Below are positions 1 to 11,750 of a stretch of 64,000 nucleotides of DNA, one piece after another. This DNA comes from Mongoliimonas terrestris. Its GTDB lineage: Bacteria > Pseudomonadota > Alphaproteobacteria > Rhizobiales > Pleomorphomonadaceae. Made by a program: the position numbers and the translations under genes. The stretch's first letter is position 1, and every line of letters begins with the position of its first letter. Below the pieces are notes generated by a model. That model worked only from the letters and a program-made list of their open reading frames with translations, searched no databases and was not told the DNA's origin. The stretch spans positions 62,001-126,000 of the forward strand of contig NZ_MSIG01000009.1 of NCBI RefSeq assembly GCF_001927285.1, given 5' to 3'.

Positions 1-322
1 GCTCCGCCGCGTCGCCATACCCTGACGGCCGCCGCCGGCCGGCGGCCAAGCCCGCCCCCGCTTCTCCTGCCCGCGCCGCCGGCCCCCGCCCTTGACGGGG
101 CGCCGGTGGTCGCGCATACCAGTTTCATGACGACGGACATGCGCCACGGCGCCCGCATCCTGATTTCGACCTGTTCGATTTGTGGCTGAGCTGAACAAGC
201 TGGCCGCGGCCGTCCCCGTCTGACCTTCTCCAGATCGCACGGATGACTGCTTCCGCCAGCCGGTGGAACCGCAGGCGCGCGCGCGCCCGACCGTGACGAC
301 GCTGGGGAAGGGGATCTCTGTC
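1..322. other. Leader region upstream of cysS, no gene recognised
   Basis: No coding gene can be supported here. The first 25 bases could be the tail of a plus-strand gene ending at a TGA at 23-25, but too little is present to judge. Bases 30-115 are extremely GC-rich. A candidate promoter (92-120) and the cysS ribosome binding site (about 304-314) are the only signals seen. Confidence 0.4.
92..120 (+). promoter_or_regulatory. Candidate sigma-70 promoter of the cysS operon
   Basis: TTGACG at 92-97 is followed by a 17-base spacer and CATACC at 115-120. The -35 hexamer and the spacing are the same as in the stronger rplM promoter of this window. The -10 matches TATAAT at only three of six positions. 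If used, it gives a leader of roughly 195 bases before the TTG start of cysS. This is a sequence-pattern call only. Confidence 0.35.
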
Positions 323-1728
<1,406 letters not shown>

Positions 1729-1729
<1 letters not shown>

Positions 1730-2108
1730 TGTCGCCCGCGTCCGCCAACCTTGCTCAGCTCGCCGAGCCGCCGACGCCGGCAGCTGTCGCTGCGGCGCTC
1801 GACCATGTGGCGGGTGCTCTGTCGGCCCACTACGGCCCGCGGCTCGACCGTGCCGTCCTCTTCGGAAGCCGGGCGCGGGGCGATGCGCGACCGGAGAGCG
1901 ACGCCGACGTGGCGGTCGTTCTGGCGCCGGGCGACTGGAGCCCCTGGCAGGAGAAGGTCGCGCTTCTCCCTATCACGGAACAGGTCCTCGACCGGTGGGG
2001 CCTCTACGTCCAGTTCTGGATCCTCGGCGCCGACGCCTGGACGGACCCGGCATCCGCCGCCGACCTCGTCCGCGCCGCACGCCGTGACGCCAAACCCCTG
2101 GGCCCCGC

Positions 2109-2112
<4 letters not shown>
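1729..2112 (+). CDS. MNT-type nucleotidyltransferase, putative antitoxin
   Basis: Protein of 127 aa with a minimal nucleotidyltransferase (MNT, polymerase-beta fold) domain. The diagnostic GSX10DXD motif is intact: GSRARG followed by the acidic DAD triplet. In characterised MntA-HepT pairs this protein silences its HEPN partner by adding AMP to it. The start ATG overlaps the cysS stop, and its own stop overlaps the ATG of the HEPN gene (ATGA), which is the expected antitoxin-toxin arrangement. Its reading frame continues upstream through cysS without a stop, but only the part after 1729 looks like a real protein. Function as an antitoxin is inferred from the family and the neighbour. Confidence 0.85.
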
Positions 2113-3945
<1,833 letters not shown>

Positions 3946-4013
3946 ACGTTCGCCGGCTTTTCACTTTGCCCGCTCCGCCGCCGCTCCGCCGACCTGACCC
4001 CCCGAGCCCGTTC

Positions 4014-5603
4014 ATGCCCGCCAAGTCCCGCCTCTATCTCTACGACACCACCTTGCGCGACGGGGCGCAGACCCCGGGCGTCGACTTCTCCCTGGAGGAC
4101 AAGATCCAGGTGGCGCGGCTGATCGAGGACCTCGGGATCGACTATCTGGAGGGCGGCTATCCGGGCGCCAACCCCACGGACGACGCCTTCTTCGCCGAGA
4201 CGCGCACCCGCCGGGCCGTCTTCACCGCCTTCGGCATGACGCGCCGCCCGGGCGTCTCCATCCACAACGACCCCGGCGTGCGCGCCCTTGTGGCCGCCCA
4301 CGCGGACGCCGTCACCTTCGTGGCTAAGTCGTGGGACTATCATGTGGAGGTCGCCCTCGGCACCACCGGCGAGGAGAACCTCCTCTCCATCCGCCAGTCG
4401 GTGGAGGCCGCCCGCGCCGCCGGCCGGGAGGTGATGGTCGACTGCGAGCATTTCTTCGACGGCTACAAGGCCAACCCCGCCTACGCCACCGCCTGCGCCC
4501 GCGCCGCCTTCGAGGCCGGCGCCCGCTGGGTCGTCCTTTGCGACACCAACGGCGGCACCCAGCCGGAGGAGGTCGCCGCCGTCGTCACGGCCGTGTCGGC
4601 GTCCGTGCCGGGCGACCACCTTGGCATCCACGCCCACGACGACACCGGACAGGCCGTCGCCAACTCCCTCGCCGCGGTGCTGGCCGGCGCCCGGCAGATC
4701 CAGGGCACGCTCAACGGCATCGGCGAGCGCTGCGGCAACGCCAACCTGACGACGCTGATCCCGACGCTGAAGCTGAAGCCGCTCTACGCGGAGCGCTTCG
4801 AGACCGGCGTCTCCGACGCTTCGCTCGCCACGCTCACCACCGTCAGCCGCGCCTTCGACGAGATCCTCAACCGCGCGCCCGCCCGCCACGCGCCCTTCGT
4901 CGGCACGTCCGCCTTCGCCACCAAGGCCGGCATCCACGCCTCCGCCATCCTGAAGGATCCGCGCACCTACGAGCACGTGCCGCCGGAAAGCGTCGGCAAC
5001 CGCCGCCGGGTGCTCGTCTCCGATCAGGCGGGCAAGTCCAACCTGATCGCCGAACTCGACCGCCTCGGCGTCACCGTGGACAAGGCCGACCGCCGCCTCG
5101 ACGGCCTCCTCGCCGAGGTCAAGGAGCGGGAGGCCCGCGGCTTCGCCTACGAGGCCGCCGACGCCTCCTTCGAACTCCTCGCCCACCGCCACCTCGGCGG
5201 CGTGCCGGATTTCTTCCAGGTGAAGAGCTACCGCACCTCCGTGGAGCGCCGCTTCAACGCCAACGGCGACGTGGTGGTCGTCTCCGAGGCGGTGGTGAAG
5301 CTCGTCGTGGATGGCGAGACCTTCATGTCCGTCGCCGAAGGCAACGGCCCGGTCAACGCCCTCGACCAGGCGCTCCGCAAGGACCTCGGCAAGTACCAGG
5401 CCGAAATCGAGAGCCTGGAACTCGTCGACTACAAGGTCCGCATCCTCAACGGCGGCACCGGCGCCGTCACCCGCGTCCTCATCGAAAGCCTCGACCGCCG
5501 CGCCGCCCGCCGCTGGTCCACCATCGGCGTCAGCGAAAACATCGTCGACGCCTCCTTCCAGGCCCTCGTGGACTCCATCACCTACAAGCTGATGAAGGGC
5601 TGA
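4014..5603 (+). CDS. cimA: (R)-citramalate synthase
   Basis: Condenses pyruvate and acetyl-CoA to citramalate, the first step of the threonine-independent route to isoleucine. The 529-aa protein starts with DTTLRDGAQTPGVDFS and GGYPGANPTD, the form typical of CimA rather than LeuA, carries the HxH-containing HAHDDTG metal site, and ends with a LeuA-type regulatory dimer domain (from about residue 390). The ATG at 4014 places the conserved domain a few residues in; an upstream TTG at 3966 would add a proline-rich stretch not expected in the family. It may be read through from pip. Confidence 0.9.
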   Translation: MPAKSRLYLYDTTLRDGAQTPGVDFSLEDKIQVARLIEDLGIDYLEGGYPGANPTDDAFFAETRTRRAVFTAFGMTRRPGVSIHNDPGVRALVAAHADAVTFVAKSWDYHVEVALGTTGEENLLSIRQSVEAARAAGREVMVDCEHFFDGYKANPAYATACARAAFEAGARWVVLCDTNGGTQPEEVAAVVTAVSASVPGDHLGIHAHDDTGQAVANSLAAVLAGARQIQGTLNGIGERCGNANLTTLIPTLKLKPLYAERFETGVSDASLATLTTVSRAFDEILNRAPARHAPFVGTSAFATKAGIHASAILKDPRTYEHVPPESVGNRRRVLVSDQAGKSNLIAELDRLGVTVDKADRRLDGLLAEVKEREARGFAYEAADASFELLAHRHLGGVPDFFQVKSYRTSVERRFNANGDVVVVSEAVVKLVVDGETFMSVAEGNGPVNALDQALRKDLGKYQAEIESLELVDYKVRILNGGTGAVTRVLIESLDRRAARRWSTIGVSENIVDASFQALVDSITYKLMKG

Positions 5604-5730
5604 CGGGGGCGAGGGCTGATGAGGGCTGCCCGCCCCGCCGAGGCGGTGAACGGCCGTCTCCCGGCGAGGCGGTGTACGGCTGAGGCAAGGCCGAGGCGGT
5701 GTACGGCTGAGGCCCTGCACCCGACACGCC

Positions 5731-5825
5731 TCCATCGTCATGGTCCGCGAAGGCGGACCACCCACGCTTTTTCCCACGCTTCCAATGCGTGGCTGGTCCG
5801 CCTTCGCGGACCATGACGGTGGAGG
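5731..5825. repeat. Family-A palindromic pair (BIME-like), copy 1
   Basis: Two hairpin halves of about 37 bases face each other across a short spacer. The left half contains GGTCCGC-gaag-GCGGACC and the right half GGTCCGC-cttc-GCGGACC. The right half is the reverse complement of the left at 35 of 37 positions, so the whole unit can also fold as one large cruciform. Confidence 0.85.
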
Positions 5826-5900
5826 TGTGCAGGCAGGGGCAACGACGGGCCGGGCGAGGGCGCTCCCTCCCTCCAGTCCCCTCTCCATCCTCCCGAGACC

Positions 5901-6003
5901 GTCACCCCGGCGAACGCCGGGGTCCAACCGACCGCGGCATCAACCGCACCGGCCCGGACACCCCTGCCGTCGGCTCGATCCCGGCGTCCGCCGGGATGAC
6001 GTC
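5901..6003. repeat. Family-B 103-bp composite repeat, copy 1
   Basis: Starts with GTCACCCCGGCGAACGCCGG and ends with GATCCCGGCGTCCGCCGGGA plus TGACGTC. Each end is a hairpin and the two ends are mutually inverted. The same design and length recur at four other places in the window. Confidence 0.85.
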
Positions 6004-6233
6004 CCGCATGGAACCGCCGCGCACCTACCCTTGCCCCCCACGCCCCACCCCACACCAGCGTCCTCTCCCTTCGCCCACGCCCCACCCCACCAGCGTCCTT
6101 TCGCTCCCCCCACTCCCCACCCCCCAAGCGTCCTTTCGCTCCACCCCCCACCCCACTCTTGTCCCCACCCCCCGCCTCGCCTAACACTTCTCCGACTTAT
6201 GCTCCGGTCCGGCCAAAGGTCCTCGCGCGCCTC

Positions 6234-7397
6234 ATGAAGCCCACCAACCCGCTTTTCACCGGCATGCCCACCACCATCTTCGAGGTCATGTCGCGCCTCG
6301 CGGTGGAGACCGGGGCGATCAACCTCGGGCAGGGCTTCCCGGATACGGAGGGGCCGGAGGCGATCCGGCGGGCGGCGGCGGACGCGGTGATGACCGGCTC
6401 GAACCAGTACCCCTCCATGATGGGCATCCCCGCCCTCCGCCAAGCCGTCGCCGACGCCAACCGACGCTTCCTCGGCCTCGACGTGGACTGGCAGAGCGAG
6501 GTGCTCGTCACCTCCGGCGCCACCGAGGCCATCGCCGACGCCATCCTCGGCCTCGTCGCGCCCGGCGACGAGGTGGTGCTGATCGAGCCGCTCTACGATT
6601 GCTACGTGCCCATGGTCCGGCAGGCGGGCGGCATCCCGAAGCTCGTCCGCATCACCCCGCCCCATTGGGAGATCGACCCGGATGCGCTCGCCGCCGCCTT
6701 CTCCGAGCGCACCAAGGCCATCCTCATCAACACGCCCATGAACCCGGCCGGCAAGGTGTTCACCGGCGAGGAGCTCCAGCTCATCGCCGACCTCTGCCAG
6801 CGGTTCGACGCCTATGTGATCGCCGACGAGGTCTACGAGCATCTGGTGTTCGACGGCCGCGCCCACCTGTCGCCCATGCAACTCCCCGGCATGCGCGACC
6901 GGGTGGTGCGGATCGGCTCGGCCGGCAAGACCTTCTCGCTCACCGGCTGGAAGATCGGCTACATCACCGCGGCGCCGCACCTCCTGGCGCCGATCGCCAA
7001 GGCGCACCAGTTCGTCACCTTCACCACGCCGCCCAACCTGCAGGCGGCCGTGGCGGTCGGGCTCGCGCTCGACGATGCCTACTACGCTGGCTTCAAGGCG
7101 GGCCTGCAGGCCAAGCGCGACCGCCTGTCCGCCGGCCTCGCCGACCTCGGCTTCGATGTGCTGGCCTCCGGCGGCACCTATTTCGTCACCACCGACACCG
7201 GCCCCCTCGGCATCGCCGACGATCGGGAGGCCTGCCTGACGATGACGCGCGAGGCGGGCGTCGCGGCCGTGCCGGTGTCGGCCTTCTACGCGTCCGATCC
7301 GCCGTCGACCTTCATCCGCTTCTGCTTCTGCAAGAAGGACGAGGTGCTCGACGCGGCGCTCGATCGGCTGGCGCGCTGGATGCGCCGCGCCGCCTGA
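6234..7397 (+). CDS. Class I/II pyridoxal-phosphate aminotransferase
   Basis: 387-aa fold-type I aminotransferase. The lysine that binds pyridoxal phosphate is K232 in SAGKTFSLTGWKIG, and the NTPMNPAGKVF and ADEVYEHL motifs are intact. Overall it resembles the YbdL/kynurenine aminotransferase/cysteine-S-conjugate lyase branch, so methionine or aromatic amino acids are possible substrates, but the exact one cannot be read from the sequence. The ATG at 6234 is chosen because the conserved part (NPLFTGMPTTIFEVMS) starts there; no strong ribosome binding site is seen. An SDR-like gene follows 40 bases later on the same strand. Confidence 0.9.
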   Translation: MKPTNPLFTGMPTTIFEVMSRLAVETGAINLGQGFPDTEGPEAIRRAAADAVMTGSNQYPSMMGIPALRQAVADANRRFLGLDVDWQSEVLVTSGATEAIADAILGLVAPGDEVVLIEPLYDCYVPMVRQAGGIPKLVRITPPHWEIDPDALAAAFSERTKAILINTPMNPAGKVFTGEELQLIADLCQRFDAYVIADEVYEHLVFDGRAHLSPMQLPGMRDRVVRIGSAGKTFSLTGWKIGYITAAPHLLAPIAKAHQFVTFTTPPNLQAAVAVGLALDDAYYAGFKAGLQAKRDRLSAGLADLGFDVLASGGTYFVTTDTGPLGIADDREACLTMTREAGVAAVPVSAFYASDPPSTFIRFCFCKKDEVLDAALDRLARWMRRAA

Positions 7398-7437
7398 TCG
7401 GGGCCGGGCGGCCGGCCAGAAAAACGGGGAGGGCAGG

Positions 7438-8118
7438 ATGGAGCGGATCACCATCGTCATGGGAGGCGCCAGCGACCTCGGCGGCGCCGTTGCCGACCAC
7501 CTGATCGCGCTGACGCACCTGGTCGTCATCCTCGACCGCGATCCCCATCGCATCGCCGCCCTGGAGCCCCGCTACGACCCGGGCATGACGCTCCTGTTCG
7601 CCCTCGACCCGTCCGATCTCGACGAGACGGCGGAGGTCATGGAGGCGGTGGACGAGCGCTTCGGTCCGCCGACCGGCCTCGTGATCGTCATCGAGCCGCC
7701 GGAGGCGACGCCGCTTCTGGTCGCCGCGCCGGAAGAGCTCGCCGTCGTCCTCGCCGGTCCGCTGGTCGGGGCCGGCACGCTCGTGCGCTTCGCGGCCGAC
7801 GGCATGGACGAGGGCGGCGCCATCGTGCTGGTGCTGCCGCCGGAGGACAAAGACGCCGGCGCCGTCGCGCTCGCTGCCCGCGGCGCTCTCGCCGGTTTTG
7901 TGCGGGGGCTCGCCGGCGAACTGGCCGACGCCGGTCTGCGGGTCAACGCCGTCGTCGCGCCCGCCACCGGCACCCGCCGCGGCGCTCCGCGTCCGCCCGG
8001 CGCGAAAGCCGCGGACGAGACCGCCCGGCTCGTCGCCTTCCTCCTCTCCGAGCATGCCGCCATGCTCAACGGCGAGGTTCTGGGGGAGGGGGCTTTTCTG
8101 GCGCCGCTCTCGCGCTGA
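7438..8118 (+). CDS. Short-chain dehydrogenase-like protein lacking the catalytic Tyr-Lys pair
   Basis: 226-aa Rossmann-fold protein with the SDR glycine-rich turn GGASDLGG (9-16) and the typical end of the fold (AGELADAGLRVNAVVAPATG). At the place where active SDRs carry YxxxK, this protein has A144 and R148 (ALAAR), so both catalytic residues are absent. It may be a nucleotide-binding or structural relative, not a reductase. A good GGGAGGG ribosome binding site lies just before the ATG. The 3' end overlaps the 3' end of the opposite-strand Cas2-fold gene by 53 bases. Confidence 0.8.
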   Translation: MERITIVMGGASDLGGAVADHLIALTHLVVILDRDPHRIAALEPRYDPGMTLLFALDPSDLDETAEVMEAVDERFGPPTGLVIVIEPPEATPLLVAAPEELAVVLAGPLVGAGTLVRFAADGMDEGGAIVLVLPPEDKDAGAVALAARGALAGFVRGLAGELADAGLRVNAVVAPATGTRRGAPRPPGAKAADETARLVAFLLSEHAAMLNGEVLGEGAFLAPLSR

Positions 8119-8410
8119 GGGGCGCCGCGGCCTCCGCCCGCGCCCGCGCCGCGGCGATCTGCTCGGCGATGGCCGGGTCCCAGGTCATGACGAAGCCGCT
8201 TGCCGCGTTGATCACCGCCAGCCTGTCCCCGTCGGTGAGCACCTTGGCCAGAAGATCCAGCGCCTGCCGGGCGTCGTGCGGCGTGTTGACATAGTAGAGC
8301 GTGCGCTGAAACTGGTGCCACCGCCCCAATGCCCGCACGGCGCTGGTGACCGCGTCGGCACGCGCGTCGGAGGACTGCAGGTCGTAGACGATGAAGAGAT
8401 TGTACGGCAT
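8066..8410 (-). CDS. Cas2-fold small protein, not CRISPR-associated
   Basis: 114-aa protein. The first 80 residues have the pattern of a Cas2/ferredoxin-like fold: a first strand NLFIVYDL with an aspartate at position 10 (the position of the metal-binding Asp in Cas2), a helix ending in ALGRWHQFQ, a strand TLYYVNT, a helix with DLLAKVLTDGDRL, and a strand AVINAASG. The last 30 residues are alanine/proline-rich and probably disordered. There is no CRISPR array or cas1 nearby, so this belongs with the stand-alone Cas2-like proteins of unknown function. The ATG at 8410 has a GAGGCG site 6 bases upstream; a TTG at 8443 is the alternative. Confidence 0.65.
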   Translation of the reverse strand: MPYNLFIVYDLQSSDARADAVTSAVRALGRWHQFQRTLYYVNTPHDARQALDLLAKVLTDGDRLAVINAASGFVMTWDPAIAEQIAAARARAEAAAPLSARAAPEKPPPPEPRR

Positions 8411-8495
8411 AGCCCGCCTCGCACTGGTGGTATACGTCGTCAATGGATCAACCTAGAATGAATGAGCTTTCCTGAGAAAACCTTAAACCCATAAG

Positions 8496-8524
8496 TTATT
8501 CTCAAGCGCGCCCATCTCTATAAG
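8496..8524 (+). promoter_or_regulatory. Possible promoter of the asparaginase gene
   Basis: TTATTC at 8496-8501, a 17-base spacer, and TATAAG at 8519-8524, inside a locally AT-rich island (8446-8525) that stands out from the GC-rich surroundings. The -10 is good and the -35 is weak. Confidence 0.35.
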
Positions 8525-8603
8525 GTTGCATCACGCATCTACCCGGCACGGCCGCGGTCTGCTACTGCCATCCGCCTGGTCCGGAATCGGAGGAGAGCGC
8601 CTG

Positions 8604-9635
8604 ATGTCCAATCCCGTCCTTGTGGAAGTCACCCGCGGCACCGTCGTGGAGAGCCGGCACACGGGCGCCGTCGCGGTGGTGGATGGCGACGGGCACGTGG
8701 TGCTGGCGATCGGCGACATCGACCGGCCGGTGTTTCCGCGCTCCGCCGTCAAAGCCTTCCAGGCGCTGCCGCTGATCGAGTCCGGCGCCGCCGACCGGTT
8801 CGGCTTCGGCGCCTCGGAACTGGCGCTCGCCATCTCGTCGCACAATGGCGAGCGCCGCCATGTGGACACCGCCCGCGCCATGCTGGCCGCCGCCGGCCTC
8901 GACGAGGGCTGCCTGGAATGCGGTGCCCAGTGGCCGTCGAGCCCGAAGGATCAGGCGACCCTCCACCGCATGGGCGCGCCCGCCGGTCGCATCCACAACA
9001 ACTGCTCCGGCAAGCACGCGGGCTTCCTCTGCGCGGCCGTCGCCATGGGCGCCGACCCGGCAGGCTATGTGAAAGCCCAGCAACCGTTGATGCGCGAGGT
9101 CATCGCCGCGGGCGAGGCCATGACCGGCGCGCCCCATGCGGCCGATCTTTCCGGCACCGACGGCTGCTCCATCCCGACCTTCGCGGTGCCGCTTCGCGCC
9201 ATCGCCCACGGCTTCGCGCGCTTCGTCACCGGCACCGGCCTTACGCCTGCCCGCAAGGCCGCCTGCGATCGCCTCCGCGCCGCCGCCGCGGCGGAGCCCT
9301 TCCAGGTCGCCGGCACCGGCCGCTTCTGCACCCGCGCCATGGAGATCCTCGGCGCCCGCGCCTTCGTGAAGACCGGCGCCGAGGGCGTCTTCACCGCCGC
9401 CTTGCCCGAACAGGGTCTGGGAATCGCCCTCAAGATCGACGACGGCGCCGCCCGCGCCGCCGAGGTCGCCGTCGCGGCATTGCTTGTGGATATCCTAGGG
9501 ATCGACGCGGAAGATCCTGTGGGCCGCCGCATGGCCCCCCTCGTCCGCCCGGAGATCCGCTCCTGGGCCGGCGAACCCTGCGGCCACCTCCGCCCCTCCG
9601 CCGGCTACACCACCGCCCTCAAACCCGCCGCCTGA
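8604..9635 (+). CDS. L-asparaginase, Rhizobium etli type (class 3)
   Basis: 343-aa enzyme that hydrolyses asparagine to aspartate and ammonia. It belongs to the asparaginase II family represented by ReAV of R. etli, unrelated to the bacterial type I/II enzymes. The residues reported as functional in ReAV are all present with a small offset: S47 and K50 (PRSAVK), S79 (SSHNGE), C134 and K137 (CSGKHAGF), C242 (RFCTRAM) and K256 (FVKTGAEG). This supports an active, zinc-binding enzyme. The ATG at 8604 has a GGAGGAG site 9 bases upstream. Confidence 0.92.
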   Translation: MSNPVLVEVTRGTVVESRHTGAVAVVDGDGHVVLAIGDIDRPVFPRSAVKAFQALPLIESGAADRFGFGASELALAISSHNGERRHVDTARAMLAAAGLDEGCLECGAQWPSSPKDQATLHRMGAPAGRIHNNCSGKHAGFLCAAVAMGADPAGYVKAQQPLMREVIAAGEAMTGAPHAADLSGTDGCSIPTFAVPLRAIAHGFARFVTGTGLTPARKAACDRLRAAAAAEPFQVAGTGRFCTRAMEILGARAFVKTGAEGVFTAALPEQGLGIALKIDDGAARAAEVAVAALLVDILGIDAEDPVGRRMAPLVRPEIRSWAGEPCGHLRPSAGYTTALKPAA

Positions 9636-9682
9636 ACCGCCCGCCTGAACCGCCCGCCCAGCATCCCCTGGCCTCCCCGCTC

Positions 9683-10150
9683 GTCATGGTCCGCGCAGGC
9701 GGACCACCCACGCCTATCCGCGTCGCGTCGCGCCCAAGATATGCGTGGCTGGTCCGGCTGAACCGGACCATGACGATGGAGGAGGATGCACCCGCGGCCC
9801 TCGGCAATGGCGGCAAGCGGCAAGCGGCAAGCGGCGACTCCACCCCACTCCACCCCACCTCGATCGTCATGGTCCGCGCAGGCGGACCACCCACGCATTT
9901 CCGTGTCACGCCGCGCCCGAGACATGCGTGGCTGGTCCGGCTGAACCGGACCATGACGATGGAGGAGGATGCACCCGCGGCCCTCGGCAATGGCGGCAAG
10001 CGGCAAGCGGCAAGCGGCGACTCCACCCCACTCCACCCCACCTCGATCGTCATGGTCCGCGCAGGCGGACCACCCACGCATTCCGTGTGACGCCGCGCCC
10101 GAGATATGCGTGGCTGGTCCGGCTGAACCGGACCATGACGATGGAGGAGG
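9683..10150. repeat. Tandem array of family-A palindromic pairs, period about 182 bp
   Basis: Three family-A pairs stand in a row. The GTCATGGTCCGC arm recurs at 9687, 9869 and 10052, giving periods of 182 and 183 bases. The left half of each pair has a GGTCCGC/GCGGACC stem and the right half GGTCCGG/CCGGACC. The spacer (GGAGGATGCACCCGCGGCCC onward, including a triplicated GGCAAGC) is also repeated almost without change, which shows a recent unequal duplication of the whole block. The gap 9636-10207 holds nothing else. Confidence 0.9.
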
Positions 10151-10207
10151 GGGCTCCAGCGGTCGGCGTTTCATCCCGAACCTGCTTCAACAATCCCATC
10201 CCCACCC

Positions 10208-11605
10208 TCACGCCACCTTGTTCCCCCGCACCGTCAGATGCGCCAGCGTCGGGTCGCCCGCGACCGCGAGGTCGCCGGTCACCGCTTCGGCCCAGCGCAT
10301 GCCGCGCACGCCGCCGTCCGCGATGACGCTCATCAGGTTGTCGGTGATGACGCTCGCGCCTGCCCCGTCGACCACGCTCACCGCCACGCCGATGCGCGCG
10401 TTGCGGATCACGTTGCCGCTCGCCGACACGTCGCGGAGGGCAGGGCCCCAGCCCATCAGGATGCCGGCGCCCGCCGCCGTGTCGATCACGTTGCCGGTCA
10501 CCGCCGTGTCGGCTTCCACCAGGATGCCGGTGCCGCCGGTCGCCGGCCAGGTCGCCGCGTCGGGCGCGGCGGCGCTGAGGTTGCGGATGAGGTTGCCGGC
10601 CACCAGCGCCAGCCGCCCGCCCGCCGGCCGGCCGTCGCCCGCCCCCGCGAAGTCCGCCAGAGCGACGCCCGCGCCCGCCCCGTCCACCACGTTCTCGGAC
10701 ACGAGCGCGCCCTCGAAGCCGTCCGTCGCGCGGATCGCCGCCGCGCCGGACCGCAGGCAGCTGTTGCCGGTGATCTGCAGGTTCGCGCCCGCTTCCGCCC
10801 GGATCGCTGAGACGGCGCAATCCGCCAGCCGGTTGTTGGCGACGAGCACGCCGGCCGCCCGGACGAGGTGGATGCCGTTGCCCTGCGGCGCGCTCGGACC
10901 GCGACGGGCGGCGATGCGCTCCACCCGGTTGCCCGTCACGATCGTGCCGTCGTCACCCGCCTCCCAGCGGTGCACCAGGATGCCGCCGCCGCCGCAGTCC
11001 GACACCGTGTTGTCGGTGATCGAAAGCCCCGCCGCGTCCACCGACCAGAGCCCCGCCTCGCGCGATCCGCTCACCCGGCACCGGGTCACGCGGCCGGAGA
11101 CGCGCTCCAGCGCCAGGCCCGCGCGCGGGCTGCCCATCACCTCCACGCCGTCGAGCACCATGTCGGCGACGCCGTTGAACTGCACGAGGCCGGATGCATA
11201 GCCGGCGAACGGCCGGTTGGCGCCGTCCAGCACCAGCCCCTGCAGGCCCACCCCGCGCGCCGCGATGGCCTCGATCAGGTGGCCGCCGCCGCCGTAGACG
11301 AGCCGCGTCCGCCCCGGCACCCCGACGAGGGTGAGGCCGTCCCGGAGCGTGATGTTGGAAACCTCGTAGCGGCCCGGCGGCAGGAAGAGCGGCCGGTCGT
11401 CCAGAACCGCCCGGTCGATGGCGGCCTGAAGCGCGGCGCTCTGGTCGTCCACCGCCCCGGGCCGGAGCGTCGCGTCCGCCTCGGGCAGCGGCCCGCGGAG
11501 GTCGAGGAGCGAGATGCCCGGCAGGTCCGCACCCGCCGACGCCGCACGGGCCGCGAGGCCGAATGCGGCCGCGGCCGTGCCGAACAGGAACGCGCGTCGA
11601 TGCAT
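10208..11605 (-). CDS. Tat-exported parallel beta-helix repeat protein (TIGR03808-like)
   Basis: 465-aa protein with a twin-arginine signal at the N-terminus (HRRAFLFGTAAAAFG) followed by an alanine-rich stretch and cleavage region near ASAG. After a pectate-lyase-like start (DDQSAALQAAIDRA, LPPGRYEVSN) the rest consists of about twelve short repeats of the form I-x-x-N-x-I/V with GNRVE, ITDNTVSD and ITGNSCLRSG units, typical of a right-handed beta-helix. This matches the family called RR-plus-repeat in alphaproteobacteria, function unknown. The ATG at 11605 has a GGAGA site 6 bases upstream; a longer start at 11677 would bury the Tat signal. Confidence 0.85.
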   Translation of the reverse strand: MHRRAFLFGTAAAAFGLAARAASAGADLPGISLLDLRGPLPEADATLRPGAVDDQSAALQAAIDRAVLDDRPLFLPPGRYEVSNITLRDGLTLVGVPGRTRLVYGGGGHLIEAIAARGVGLQGLVLDGANRPFAGYASGLVQFNGVADMVLDGVEVMGSPRAGLALERVSGRVTRCRVSGSREAGLWSVDAAGLSITDNTVSDCGGGGILVHRWEAGDDGTIVTGNRVERIAARRGPSAPQGNGIHLVRAAGVLVANNRLADCAVSAIRAEAGANLQITGNSCLRSGAAAIRATDGFEGALVSENVVDGAGAGVALADFAGAGDGRPAGGRLALVAGNLIRNLSAAAPDAATWPATGGTGILVEADTAVTGNVIDTAAGAGILMGWGPALRDVSASGNVIRNARIGVAVSVVDGAGASVITDNLMSVIADGGVRGMRWAEAVTGDLAVAGDPTLAHLTVRGNKVA

Positions 11606-11750
11606 GGCCGTCTCCGCAACTGTTGGAGGAGACGGTGTCGCAAGGCCCGTTCCGCGCCGGACGTGCCGGAATGGCACAGGCGGGCCGCGGCGGGCGAAGC
11701 GGGGAGGGCAGGCGGCGCGAACGCCGCCCGCCCCATCCTTCAGGCGGTGA

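Larger units (their letters stand above)
5604..6233. other. Repeat-rich intergenic region
   Basis: Gap of 630 bases without a supported gene. It holds two copies of a GAGGCGGTGTACGGCTGAGG sequence near 5669-5723, one paired family-A palindrome (5731-5825), one family-B composite element (5901-6003), and a C-rich, G-poor tract (about 6024-6190) with imperfect repeats of AGCGTCCTTTCGCTCC. Open frames here are by-products of the repeats. Confidence 0.7.

Noticed and set aside
9605..10820. Open frames with repeated VRAGGPPTH and VRLNRTMTMEE peptides
   Set aside because: These peptides are translations of the family-A hairpins. They appear in several frames on both strands and at every copy of the repeat, so they mark DNA repeats and not a protein family.
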